Numbered from the stretch's first letter, positions 48,723-59,900 are shown. The stretch is 64,000 bases of DNA from Odobenus rosmarus divergens (GCF_000321225.1 NW_004451008.1:1217542-1281541), one strand, 5' to 3'. A program made the numbers and translations. Notes: generated by a model from the letters alone, not told the origin.

Positions 48723-49969
48723 GTTTCTTATTTCTCTCCTTTAACCAAACCAAATCCCTCCAGCCCCTTCCACCCCCCAAGCTAGAGTAAATATGGAAAT
48801 AAATTATCAAGTGGACGACTGCCATAAAGAGAAAAAGTTTATTCCTAAGGGCTTTCCAGGTTTTTCTTATATCCTGTGGGTTCAATTCCAAGTTCCTATA
48901 ATTATCTAGATACACAAGAGTTTCCTACATTGTCTGTGTAGACATAGGTGCCCTCGATGTTATAAAGTTATAAAAGCAGAGCATTTGTATAAAACAGAAC
49001 CTCCTGGGAGGGAGGGAAGAAGGGGAGCATGTGAAAGTCTAGAAAGTCTGAGAAGGCTTAGGCTGCTCTTGTCTGGGACATGGTAACCCTAGTGGGGCTT
49101 CCAAGGACATAAGGTCCTGCTTGCCTTATCTCCCCCAGTTGAGTTTAAACTCCAGAGGGACAGAGCTCACCTTCTAGAATCTCAGACTCTAAGTTAGAAG
49201 TGACTTAAAGGTCCTCTAGCTCCAGTCCCTCACCCCCCGAGTGGGAATTCTCTCTATCCTGTCCCCAAAAGATGGCTCCCACACCTGCTTGCGTCCCACC
49301 CTGCAAGATAATTTACATGGCAAGTGGCAGAGTTAAATAATCCTTTCGTTTAACTTGGTGTCCTGTCCCAGGACCGAGGAGAGCTCACTAGACCAAAGCA
49401 CCAGGTCAGGTTTCAAGATGCTTCCTCCCACGCTGGCTCCCGGGTGCCAGCCTAGAACCTGAAATACCATCCTCAGCGTCTTCTCAGGGAAGGAGGTGGG
49501 TAAAGACATCACAGGCTTTGGAGCCCCCCAGGCCTGGGTTCAAGTCTCACCGCCTACACTGCTCAGTGGCTGTGTGGCTTTGGGCAAGGTAGCAGGCACA
49601 AGTCTGTGCTATCCCCTGAAGAAGACCGGGAATAATCCCTCCAGGGGATGTAGGGAGGGGTCACTGGGTGCACGAGACCAGCATGGGACACAAGCTCCCC
49701 CAGCTACCTTCCTGTGTCTGCACGAGAGTGTGAGCATTGCTGGGGGGAGAAACGGCTTCTTAGCGGCATTTATCCCAGCACCGAGCACAGGGCATTGCCT
49801 GGTGTACCAATAAGAGAAAAATAAAATACCCAAGTCACTTATCGGTGCCTCCAGAATCTAGAACAGAGCTCTGTACTCAAATATCTCTCAGAGGCCTGTT
49901 CACAAACAGGCAAAACTCTGCTGCCCTCTGTCTTCAAAACAAAGACCTGTTCTGTGCACTCCACAGTCT
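48723..49969. other. RTP4 upstream region
   Basis: Unique DNA with a MIR at 49505-49612. No further ISRE with two full GAAA cores was noticed upstream of 49970. Confidence 0.5.
49505..49612 (+). mobile_element. MIR fragment upstream of RTP4
   Basis: GCTTTGGAGCCCCCCAGGCC and GCTGTGTGGCTTTGGGCAAG. Confidence 0.75.
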
Positions 49970-49979
49970 GAAACGAAAG
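49970..49979 (+). promoter_or_regulatory. Second IRF-type element upstream of RTP4
   Basis: GAAACGAAAG has two GAAA cores with one base between them, 36 bp upstream of the perfect ISRE and on the same strand. It resembles an IRF half-site pair and could cooperate with the ISRE. It is weaker evidence than the ISRE itself. Confidence 0.5.
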
Positions 49980-50005
49980 ATAAGCTAGCTGACGCATTCC
50001 AGACT

Positions 50006-50019
50006 GAGAAACCGAAACT
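50006..50019 (+). promoter_or_regulatory. ISRE (interferon-stimulated response element) of RTP4
   Basis: The sequence GAGAAACCGAAACT is a full match to the ISRE consensus with two GAAA cores two bases apart, the binding site of ISGF3 (STAT1/STAT2/IRF9) and IRFs. It lies 75 bp upstream of the RTP4 ATG, as expected for an interferon-stimulated gene with a short 5' UTR. Binding is inferred, not shown. Confidence 0.85.
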
Positions 50020-50093
50020 GATGTGTTTTTTGCTTTTTTTTTTTTCTTATGCCTCTTGCTGGTGGCTGAGTAAGACTGAGTTACTCACTAGGC

Positions 50094-52878
50094 ATGGCTT
50101 CCCAGCCTCAGGGGGGAAAAACAGTTTTAGACGTCCAGACCTGGGAGCAGACATTTCAAGAGCTGATGCAGCAGGAGAAACCCCGGGCCAGATGGACCCT
50201 GAAGCTGGATGAGAAACTGGAGCCGGACTGCCTTGCCGAAGGCTGGAAGCAGTACCAGCAGAAAGGATTTGGCAGGTGAGTGAGAGCTGGCCTCTCAGCA
50301 GACTTTCTCTGGCAAAGGGGGTCAGCTTAGCAGCGACTGACTGATTCCTTTGAGAGCTTGTTAAAGGAACCAGTGTCCCCAGGATCTCCATTCTTTCGTG
50401 GCCATGATGCTCTTTCCATTTTGCTTAGCCATAACACAAAAAGAAGTTTCTTTTTTTGCTAGGTTTCCTCCCTAAATATTTCTGGAAGTTCTCAAGGAAT
50501 GCTTCCATATTGCACACATCTGCCCTCCCATTCTCTCACCACCTCCTGTTCCAGACTGCCTCTATCTAGAGACTTCTGCTATTTCTGCCCTCAGTCCTGA
50601 CTTCCCCAGGCTGCAGCAGCCCTCCTGGCCCAAGCACCAGCCCGGGACCAGGGCCTTCCTTAAAGCCCCAAGAATAGAGGGAGGCCACACAATCACTTTT
50701 TTTTTTTTTAACATTTATTTATTTATTTGTCAGAGAGAGAGAGCAAGCACAAGCAGGGGGAGCGGGAGAGGGAGAAGCAGGCTCCCCACTGAGCAGGGAG
50801 CCTGATGCGGGGCTCGATCCCAGGACCCTGGGATCACGACCTGGGCCGAAGGCAGACGCCCAACTGACTGAGCCACCCAGGAGTCCCCACACAATCACTT
50901 TGAACATGACTTTGCTGGAGGCCTGCGGATAATAGAGGGAATGGTGCAGCAAGAAAGATATCTAAAACCTAGTTCCTGGAGTCCTCTATATATATCATCT
51001 CCCCTTTTCACCCCCAGAGAGCCTGCATACTGCAGGGAGCAATTTCCTTGCCTGGGTCGGGGCGGGGTAGCGGGGGCAGGGAGAAATGTTGACCTGGGCA
51101 GCCAGGTATCCTTTTATGCGGCACACCTCTCCTGTTGTCCTGCAGCCCTCTCTGCCCCACCCTGACTCCATCTGTCCTCTGCTTCATCCTTATGGATTAC
51201 AAACCATGCCCATGCATTTTCAGACTTCTGTTCCCTTATCATGATATTATGCCTGTTGGGCAGGCCCTTTCCTCCTTCCCCTGTACTCATCCTTCAAGGA
51301 CCAACTCAAGTGCCACCCCCTCCTTAAAGCATTCCCTGGTCTTCCTAGGTGGAGTAAGTGTTCCTTCGTCTACATTCCCATAAGATAATGGTTTTAAATA
51401 TATATATTTAAAAACAAGCTGGGTATCCCTTTATGACTCAGATTCCTTATCTTGACATTGGGCTCAATAATGCCTCCCTCAGAGGGGAGCTTTAAAGATG
51501 AAGTGGGATAATATTGCAGCCCCTATTACAGTGCCCCCCTCAAAGTAGTTGCTTTATACGTTTTCTACGATCATGAGGAGGACCGAATTTTGCTGGCAGA
51601 TGGCAGAACTACTTTTCCCTCTGAGACATCCAGAGATGTTTTAGTAGCAAAGAGGCAAACTTGGGACCACGTAGGGTAGAAGCTCAGCGGATCACAGGAA
51701 AAGGCTTTATTAAAAAACACAATCCCTTTCATTCTTATTTGGCAATTTGTTAACATCATATGCACCTTCTCATATTGGAAGAAATCTTAGAGACCAAGAC
51801 CAGGCCCACCTCCTTCAGGTCAACGATCACCTGAAGGCACAACAGCCTTCTTCCTTCTGTCTGCAGGTTCCAGTGTTCCTCATGCCGGCGAAATTGGGCT
51901 TCCGCTCAAGTGCATATCCTCTGTCACATGCACCTGGAGCCCCAGAAGTCCCAGGGCCAGGTGATTATGCGGCTCTTTGCTCAGAGGTGCCAGAAGTGTT
52001 CCTGGTCTCGATTTGAGAATCCTGAGTTCTCCCCAGAGAGTGCCATGCGAATCCTGAAAAACGTGGTGCGGCGTATTCTGGAGAAATTCTATGGGAATGG
52101 CTTTAGGAAGTTTCCGGAGCTACCAATCATCCGGGAGGTGCCTTTGGATGGGTCCCATGACACAAAAAATTGTGAAGCATGCACCCTGGGCTGCTGTTTA
52201 TGGAGGTCACGAAACAACGTGACAGAGCCATCAATATCCCCATCCACCTTTATGGATATTAGGAGTTCCTCTTGTCACATTGGTGACGTGTCTGGCCAAA
52301 ACCAGGAGTGTGGGTCTAACTATATCTTGAAGGAGTCAGGGTCCCGCCATACCACTGCTGAGACCCAAGCTCCTGGAGCAGGGCCTCAGCCCAAAGGGGA
52401 GACTAGTAGACCGCCCACCCCAACGGCAGATAGGCAGGCCACACAGGAAAATTCACAACCCACACAGGAGATAGCACCACAGACACCCTGGAGGACATAC
52501 TCTGAGGTTTTAAGGATGGCCCGCCAACAGTCTACACAGCAGTCATTCTCACAAGCCACATGGACCATGCCAAGGATAATCTCGAGGTCTACAATAGGGT
52601 CATACCCTCAGACTAGAGGAAGAACAGCCCCCTCTACACTAGGGTCACACCTACAGCTTACACGGAGGACAGCTAGGGGCCTCGTGATCCTCAGTAGAAC
52701 TCAAGCTACCTGGAGACGTCCACCCAGATACTCCGTTCCAAACACCCATCGCATATACCCTCATTCAGTGCAACGAGATGTATTCTTTGACCTGGATATA
52801 TTTTTCTACTTCTGGATCTGTATTATTTTGTTCTTTGTCTTTGTAGGCAAATATTCAGAAGCAGAAAAAGAGAAATAA
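50094..52878 (+). CDS. RTP4: RTP4, receptor transporter protein 4 (two coding exons: 50094-50275 joined to 51867-52878)
   Basis: The spliced frame is 1194 nt and gives 397 residues. The ATG at 50094 has G at -3 and +4. Exon 1 ends AG|GTGAGT (50275/50276). Exon 2 follows a pyrimidine tract and CAG ending at 51866, and codon 61 is split by the intron. Residues about 14-60 carry the family's WEQTFQEL and WTLKLD signatures. The zf-3CxxC domain shows C64-S-S-C67, C80, C102-Q-K-C105 and C163-E-A-C166. The end is a hydrophobic anchor (about 372-387) with a short charged tail. Known of the family: RTPs are tail-anchored proteins that help chemosensory and opioid receptors reach the surface, and RTP4 is interferon-induced with antiviral activity. 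The CEACTLG motif and YGNG segment favour RTP4 over RTP3. Unusual: residues about 172-365 form a long Ser/Thr/Gln/Arg-rich linker, making the protein about 150 residues longer than human RTP4 as I recall it. Family assignment is very sure; the exact start is likely. Confidence 0.95.
50700..50887 (-). mobile_element. Can-SINE, antisense in RTP4 intron 1
   Basis: Perfect 14-bp target duplication CACACAATCACTTT at 50686-50699 and 50888-50901. It lies more than 400 bp from either splice site, so a splicing effect is not expected. Confidence 0.95.
51150..51400 (+). mobile_element. L2-like LINE fragment in RTP4 intron 1
   Basis: CTTCAAGGACCAACTCAAGT and AGCATTCCCTGGTCTTCCTA fit L2 copies. Confidence 0.55.
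52588..52677 (+). repeat. RTP4: Tandem 45-bp (15-residue) repeat inside RTP4 exon 2
   Basis: Two adjacent 45-bp units start with TCTACAATAGGGTCA and TCTACACTAGGGTCA. They encode residues 302-316 (STIGSYPQTRGRTAP) and 317-331 (STLGSHLQLTRRTAR), identical at 8 of 15 positions. The flanks hold a repeated QATW word (once before, once after). The unit length keeps the frame, so the linker can grow by duplication without breaking the anchor. Confidence 0.8.
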
Positions 52879-53287
52879 GTTTATCTTCTTTTCTTCTGTC
52901 TTAATTCCATGGTAATCAATGAACTGGTTACCATTTATTTTTATTTTTTAAAGATTTTATTTTATTTGACACAGAGAGAGAGACAGCAAGAGAGGGAACA
53001 CAAGCAGGGGGAGTGGGAGAGGGAGAAGCAGGCCTCCCGCAGGGCAGGGAGCCCAATACCGGGCTCGATCCCAGGACCCTGGGATCATGACCTGAGCCGA
53101 AGGCAGACACTTAATGACTGAGCCACTCAGGCACCCCAAGAACTGGTTACCATTTTAATATGACACAGAATATGCTTTGAGATCAAGTGGGGTCACGTTT
53201 GAAAGAATAAACACCAGATCTAGTTTCCTAGATCTCCTTAGCAGATAGTCTAAAACATAACCTAGAAGATAATGGACCAATAATAAA
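52879..53287 (+). other. RTP4: RTP4 3' UTR candidate with two AATAAA signals
   Basis: Downstream of the TAA stop (52876-52878) the first AATAAA-type hexamers in unique sequence are at 53206-53211 and 53282-53287. A Can-SINE (52937-53139) lies between stop and signals, so a transcript using either signal would carry the SINE in antisense. Which signal is used cannot be told from sequence. Confidence 0.5.
52937..53139 (-). mobile_element. Can-SINE, antisense in the RTP4 3' UTR
   Basis: It begins 58 bp after the stop codon. Perfect 16-bp target duplication GAACTGGTTACCATTT at 52921-52936 and 53140-53155. All AATAAA candidates for RTP4 lie beyond it. Confidence 0.95.
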
Positions 53288-53412
53288 TATTTGTTGAATC
53301 ACTAAAAGCTCTTCATGCATTCATCCACTCATTCATTTCTCTCTCTCTCTTTATCTATATCTTGACATATCTTCACAAGAACTGAGGGTCATGAGTGTTA
53401 ACAGAGAGTTAT

Positions 53413-53908
53413 TGTGGTAGGCAGAATAATGGCCCCCCAAAGATATCCATTCCCTATTTCCCAGAACCTGTGCATATGTTAATTTACATGGAAAAAGGAC
53501 TTTACAGATGTGATTAATTTAAGGATCTTGAGATGAGGAGCTTATCCTACATTATCAGGATGGACCCAATGTAATCACAATGGTCCTCATAGGAGGGAGA
53601 CAAGAGTGTCAACGTGGGGAAAAAGGAAATTTAATGGTGACAGCAGAGCTTGGAATGATGGGCTTGGAAGATGGAAGAAGTGGCCATGAGCCAAGGAATG
53701 CAGACACCTCTTAGAAGCTCATAAAAACAAAGAAACAGATTTCCCCTCAGAGCCTCCAGGAGGAACCAGCTCTGCTGACACATGACCTCAGCCCAGTGAG
53801 ACTGATTTTAGACTTTGGATCTCCAGAACTGTAAGATAATAAATTTGTGTTGTTTTAAGGCACTAAATTTGTGGTGACTTGTTACAACTAAAATAGGAAA
53901 GTAATACA
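53413..53908 (+). mobile_element. MLT1-type (ERVL-MaLR) LTR, near full length
   Basis: It begins TGTGGTAGGCAGAATAATGG, a classic MLT1 start. It has the CTCCAGAACTGTAAGATAATA segment with polyadenylation signal and ends at AATACA. The flanks GTTAT (53408-53412) and GCTAT (53909-53913) are a probable 5-bp target duplication with one change. Confidence 0.85.
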
Positions 53909-53995
53909 GCTATCAATATCACCCCAAGGATCAGGCAATTATGTTTTAGGTATGCTTCAGTTTTAACCAAAAAAGAGAGATTAGAAATATTGATA

Positions 53996-54195
53996 GGGCG
54001 CCTGGGTGGCTCAGTTGGTTGAGCTACTGCCTTCGGCTCAGGTCATGATCCTGGAGTCCCAGGATCGAGTCCTGCATTGGGTTCCCTGCTCGGCGGGGAG
54101 TCTGCTTCTCCCTCTGACCCTACCCCCTCTCATGTGCTCTCTCTCTCTCTCATTCTCGCTCTCTCAAATAAATAAATAAAATATTTAAAAAAAAA
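53996..54195 (+). mobile_element. Can-SINE (CTGACCC subtype)
   Basis: Complete copy. Flanks AGAAATATTGATA (53983-53995) and AGAAATACTGATA (54196-54208) differ at one base. Confidence 0.95.
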
Positions 54196-54208
54196 AGAAA
54201 TACTGATA

Positions 54209-56279
54209 TGCTGGTCCCTTCTTATTCTTCCTTCTCCCCTACTTAAATCTATACCCAAATGCCCCCGTCCAGAAGAGACTTCCTTTGATTTGGTGACCCC
54301 CGGAGCTATCGTATTCTTTCACTTTTTCCAGCACTGGATGAGGAAACATGCAAGAGCTTGCCAATCCTGAAATAGTATGATGCATGGCTGCGATGTTCAC
54401 TCCTGCCAGACATTTCTACATGCCTCTCAAACCACAGTCACCATGTTTAAAACCAAGCTCATTGGCATCTCTGACTTCCCAGTCCTAATTTGACTCAGTC
54501 ACCCAAGCTGATCACCTTAGAGCCATCTTTAATTTCTTCTCCCTGTCACCTACACTTACTGTCCCTTGTGTTGTCAAGTTATCTGCTCTCTTCCTATCAG
54601 CCCCTCTCCCCAAATAGTCTAAAAGCTTAAATTACTGAGATAACTAGAGAATTTGGTTTTTACCTCATAGGCAATGAGGAGTCATTGCTAGCATTTGAGA
54701 TGGGCAATTTGAGTGGAATCACATGTTTAAAATATTATATATTTCTAGAAAGAATGGAGTAGAGAATAGAAATAGTGAGGAGTCTGACTTGAGATAGCAT
54801 AGTGGTAAACACAGAGAGTGGTACCTACAGACAGTAAAGGTCTTAAAGGAATTTGAAAACAGTGAAATGTCAGCAGAAAACCCAAGGATAAAAGTATCTC
54901 TTTTTATCTTAGGCCACTCCTACCAGCATGCTCCTTTTATCAGTACCTCCTCCCCAAACCACCCTTCTGTTTTCACACCTGTTCAGTTCCTTCACAAAGA
55001 ACATTGGCCTGAGGACTAGACACTTTATTTCTAGCCTGGTTATGTTGTAGGACCTGGGGCAAGTCATTATCTTTCCCTGGGCCTCAGTTTCTCTATCTCT
55101 AAAATAGGTTAATGTCTTCCAATTAAACATAGTGGATTGAACACATGCATTTCCCTCTGAGCTTCCTTGAAACCTTACTGAGTGATAGTGAAAGGGGGAA
55201 AAAAAGGCATCAGTACACAAGGGTAAAGAGACTGCGCAGAAGCCAGAAAACTGCTCGACTAGGGATAGATCACTGACTTAGCAGGGTAGAGAGATCTGGA
55301 ATAGACATTAGGCAAGGGAAAACTGAGGTGCAAAGCAATTCATATGGCACAATTTTAGAAAGTTCAGAAACTGTAGGCACAGTGCCTCTGAAGGTGGGTG
55401 TTGAGGCTGCTAAAGTGGGAGGACTGGCTGAAAGCCTTTACAGCAAGTTTCTTTCCTCCACTACTCTGTAGCCTGGTGACCACTCTTAATGGGCTCCAGG
55501 GAGAAGAATGGAGGTTTATTCTCTGAAGACTTAGAGGACTCTGGACTAAGGGACTTAGGCGATGTGAAGGGAGAGAGGCCACCCAGCAATTAGAAAGATC
55601 GTTCAGGTCTACACACTGACCCTTGGGACTCCCTTACCCTACCACGAAAACTAAGAGCCATGCCAACCTTTGATCTTACCCACCCACTCCTCAAATACAC
55701 AGGGGAGTGGATGGGTCCTCTTTGGGAACACTTATGAGCTTAAGAGAAAAAACAATATATATCTAGTTAAAAGGGTGGGGGGGTGGAGGGCGTTTCATCC
55801 AATGGAATGACTAGCTGAAGTGGCTCCAGAGTGAATCCACCAGATACAAAAACCCTACAGAGCTTCTAGTCAACTCTTTGGTGTCAGACACCTAATTTGG
55901 ACAGACTGCCAAGGGGTATCAGATATTTGATATTTCTCCAAATGTGAAGGCAAAAAAAAAAAAAAAAAAGATTAAGAAAAGTGGAGAGTCAAAGAAAACA
56001 GAGATAATCCAAAGATAAGAAAAGGAACTAAAACATATTTCAACAGTAAAGCTATGATTTATGCCTCAGAGAGATAAGGGAAGGTATAATATTCACAAAA
56101 CAAATTAGATGGATTCTCTGCAGCAACCTCAGGTGAGGCAGCTATCTTTGGCTGGAGGTGAGTCCTTGGGGGGATCTCAGCTACAAGTCTTTAGCAGGCA
56201 ATGCTCCCAAAAGCTGGGGGAATGAGTGCCCTGGTCCAGAAGGCAGGGATCTGGGCAATGGACCACAGCCTCCACTTAG
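54209..56279. other. Gene-free DNA downstream of RTP4
   Basis: MIR at 54985-55115, a piece like the ancient dispersed repeat near 54650-54810, and an A-run at 55953-55969. No exon found. Confidence 0.5.
54985..55115 (+). mobile_element. MIR fragment
   Basis: CTGGGGCAAGTCATTATCTT then GGGCCTCAGTTTCTCTATCT. Confidence 0.75.
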
Positions 56280-57163
56280 GTCAATATTTTGCACCACTTC
56301 AATCCACTTGCTTGGTATAAATGTTCAGCTGGCAAACTGAGCCCCATCACTGCATCTGTCTTGGGGTGGCAACTAGATATTCACTGTCTCCCTTTACTAC
56401 CCAATCTCTATTGCCCTTACCCAGGCACCTCTGCCGTTCAGGTGACTTACCTGGTGGGGTTATCCAGACCTTCATCCTTGAGGGGTATGGGCCCTTGGTC
56501 ACAAGGTCTTTCTCAGTCTGTGGCATCTGCATTTGTCCACCCACTGTCAAAAGTGGACAGAAAAATACCGAGAGACCCCGGTGGATCATTTGGGTGCCAA
56601 ATATATTCTTCCTGCCCCCACTGTGTAACAGGAGTCCTATTTCCCTCCAATGATCAGGAGAGTGACACTTTCTTGCCTGCTGTTCTCTTGGCAAAAAATC
56701 TGTGAAACGACCAGCCATAGCTGGTCATGGGGTTCTTGCTGTGTTCCTTAGTGGGAGCAGTCCCCACCCAATATGGCCAGACCTGAGGAGACTTGTGTTG
56801 TGGTTGGTGGGACACCTTGAAAATGGCACCTGATTTAATGTGAGTGATGGTAAACAGGGTCACCCCTACATCCACCTCTTGATTTCCAGACCCATACACT
56901 CTACCTACTGGGACCACACACATAGTGGTCATTGATTCAGAATGTGCACTATACTCTGGTGGATGGTGACTCACCTTTGCAAAGCAGCATCTCCAAGAGG
57001 CACCCCAGCTGCCTATTTAAGAGGCTATGTCATTGATCTGTCAGGCTGGCAGCTTCTGGGTGGTGCTGAATTTGATGAAACCAGGAAATTTCATGCCCTT
57101 ATCACCTCTGCTATAACTCTTTTGCTACAAATTTGGTCATTGATCTAATGTGATATTATGTGA

Positions 57164-57395
57164 TGTGTTAGTTTGCTAGGGCTGTGAGAAAGAATCTGTT
57201 CCAGGCTCTCACCTAGGATCTGGTGGTTTGCTGGCCATGTTTGGAGTTCCTTGGCTTGTAGAAGTGTCACCTTGACCTCTCCCTTCACTTTCATGTGGTG
57301 TTCTTCACATGTGCATTTCTGTATCCAAATTTCCCCTTTCTTTTATAAGGACTCCAGTATGACCTTATCGTAACTAATCACTGTCTATTTTCAGC
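57164..57395 (-). mobile_element. MLT1-type LTR fragment inside the ERVL-like region
   Basis: It starts with the reversed LTR end (TGTGTTAGTTTGCTAGGGCT) and contains the TTCACATG and TATAAGGACTCCAGTATGACC blocks typical of MaLR LTRs. The 5' portion of the LTR is missing. Confidence 0.7.
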
Positions 57396-58426
57396 TTTCA
57401 CCACATAATTGAACTAAACCACTGGTGAACCAAGAGTGGCCTTTTCCCTCCTCTGTTGACCGGTCCTAAGTAACAGCCTCTCCTGAACATGTGATCAGCT
57501 GTGAGCTGAAGGAGAGGCACTAGTGCACCAGTGGAGGTCGACCTGGGGGCTGGGCCACCACTTCACCCAGTTCCTTTGTATTCTCTATCCCTGGCTTGTG
57601 CTCAATCCCAGGATGCATCACTTCCATATTCTGATGGATTATACTGCGCCTGCATATGACTAAATGGGCTTTTCAGAATCTAGGTCATGATGGGCATCTC
57701 TGGCCCCAACATATTTTGGTATCTCACCAACGGGAGTTTTACCTTTATGCAGCCAAGTGGCTTGTAGGAGTTGGTTTTTGAATGGCATGTAATTCTCTGA
57801 TGCAGATGGCATGGCCTTGCTTCAGAACACAAGTGTTATAAATTATATTTCTCCTACTGGGGATTGATGTAAACACTGCATGGCACGAGAGCTAACTCTA
57901 GTACCAAAGGGTCTGCCAGATCATATGGGCCATGTGGTAGGGCATTGCATTGTGGGCCTGCTGCAGAGCCCTTTCCTATTCTGGGTCCCACTCAAAGTTG
58001 GCAGCTTTCTCTATTCCTTGGTAAATGAATCAGAGAAGTATGGACTACCAGGTATTGTGCTTCCTTTCAGTGGTGTGAGGGTCAAGATGCACTAATTTGC
58101 CTTTCATTTTGGAAGTGTTGTCCTGGCATGCTGCAAATTACTGTACCCCTAAAACCTTTACTGACTTGGCAGGGAATCTTTGTAGGAGTTTGTAGGTGGG
58201 ATCTCTGGAGGGTGAGGTCTCCAATGCACTTGGCCACTTCTTACTCCTCCGGTCCTATTAAAATGACATCATTGATGGAGTAAACCAATGTGATGTTCTG
58301 CAGAAAGTCCAGATGGTTCAGACTCTGTAGATTATATTACGACAGAGGATGAGAGAATTAACATGGTCCTGGGACAAAAGTGTAAATGTAAGCTGCTATA
58401 CACTCTATATGAAAAGTACTTCTAAG

Positions 58427-58607
58427 GGGCGCCTGAGTGTCTCAGTCGTTAAGAGTCTGCCTTCGGCTCAGGTCATGATCCCAGGGTCCTGGGATCAAGC
58501 CCTGCATCGGGCTCCCTGCTTGGCGGGATGCTTGCTTCCCTCTCCCACCCCCTCTGCTTGTGTTCCTGCTCTTGCTATCTCTCTCTCTGACAAATCTTAA
58601 AAAAAAA
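58427..58607 (+). mobile_element. Can-SINE nested in the ERVL-like region
   Basis: Complete head, shortened CT-rich part. Flanks GAAAAGTACTTCTAAG (58411-58426) and GAAAAATACTTCTGAG (58608-58623) differ at two bases. Confidence 0.94.
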
Positions 58608-59639
58608 GAAAAATACTTCTGAGAAAGAATGAATCTATCAGATCAATGTCCATATACCATGTCTCTGAAGCTATGTTAATTTGCTCTAGCAAAAATATCA
58701 CTTCTGGCACAATGGTTGTAATTGAGACCTCTACTTGGTTGTGTCTCAGATGGTGCAATGTCATCCTCCAGGATTTGACTGGTTTCGCTAGAAGCCAGAC
58801 CAGTGAATCAAATGAAGACTGGCTGGAGATCACTACCTCTGTGTCTTTTAGGTCTTAAGGGTGGCTCTAATCTCTGCCATTCCCCCTGAGGCATGATATT
58901 TTTGGTTTTTATGATACTGTATTGAGGTTTTTGGAAAGGGAAGTCCTCAGCTTTTTTCATTACAGTAGCTCTTACCCCACAGACTGAAGAACCAATGAAG
59001 GGTTCTGGCATCTATCACAGGTGTCCATTCCAATTATCCATTCAGGGACTGGCAAAACGACCACTGGCTGAGCTACAGATTCAGTGGATCCATCGTGGGC
59101 CTGACCTGAGCCAGGACTCAGCTTACTACTTGGCCCCCACCTACTTCTACTCAAATAGCAGTCTGTGATCTATTTCAGATTCCTGAGGATCAATATCAGT
59201 TCAGACCCTGAATCTAAAAGCCCTCAAAATGTCTGGTTATTCCCCTTTCCCCAGCACACAGTTACCCAAATAATGTCCATATACCTCTTTGAGGAAGGAT
59301 AGGGGATTTTTGCAGCATTCTTCCTCCTTGGGAATCACCCTCTCTTTTAGCCAATGAATTATGGGTCTGAAAAGTAGCTCAGATCTTCCTGAATAAAGAA
59401 TTCTGATTTTTTTTTTAATTGACTCAGCTGGTCTCAGTCTCCCGATCATCCATTCGTGGTTTCTTTTGATTGTATAAACTGAGAAATACTCTTACTGGTT
59501 TCCCACCTATTTGTCCTCTACATAGAGATTAGGAAATAGCTAAAACTAGTGGATTGGTCCAGAAGGCCCAATATCCAAACAATAGGAGCTCCAGAAAGAA
59601 AAAAACGGAAAATGAAAAGAAAGAAATAATGAAAGGATT

Positions 59640-59900
59640 ACTTTAAAAACCTTTCTTAGAATCAAAGGACATGATTTCCTGATTGAGAGGGTCCACCCCA
59701 GGGCCCCCTACACAATGAATGGACAAGGTTCACATCTTGACATATTATTATGAAATTTCTAACACCTGATATAAAAAAGACTCCAAAAGTTCCAGAGAGA
59801 AAAACAAGACAAAAACCAAACATATAAAGGACCTAGACTTAAAATGATATTGGTCTTCCAACCTTTCAATATCTCTCTGAGGCATTCATGCTTTTGTTTG
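59640..59900 (+). mobile_element. L1-related (HAL1-like) fragment
   Basis: It contains TCCAGAGAGAAAAACAAGAC and neighbouring A-rich text of the same kind as the 20.6-21.6 kb fragment. It is short and diverged. Confidence 0.4.

Larger units (their letters stand above)
50276..51866 (+). other. RTP4: RTP4 intron 1 (1591 bp, GT-AG)
   Basis: The donor is AG|GTGAGT at 50276. The acceptor is a C/T-rich tract ending CTGCAG at 51866. The intron sits at the same phase and place (just before the first CxxC) as the single intron I know from other RTP genes. It holds an antisense Can-SINE (50700-50887), an L2-like fragment (about 51150-51400), and otherwise plain unique sequence. Confidence 0.93.
56280..59460 (-). 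pseudogene. Decayed ERVL-like pol region
   Basis: Read on the - strand, several blocks resemble the pol region of ERVL elements. The clearest is at about 58230-58310, where a reverse-transcriptase active-site neighbourhood is recognisable (LVYSINDVILIGP, at 58258-58296); the usual first catalytic aspartate reads Asn. Stops and frameshifts break every frame, so it is dead. It is interrupted by an MLT1-type LTR fragment (57164-57395) and a Can-SINE (58427-58607). Limits are approximate and the assignment rests on remembered family features. Confidence 0.5.

Noticed and set aside
1..50000. Search for MASP1 exons, the upstream neighbour in human
   Set aside because: No CUB, EGF, CCP or serine-protease motif with splice sites was seen on the - strand, so the gene probably lies outside the window.
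56289..56974. Open frames of 106-138 residues on both strands
   Set aside because: They fall in the ERVL-like region in broken frames; no intact viral or host domain is present.
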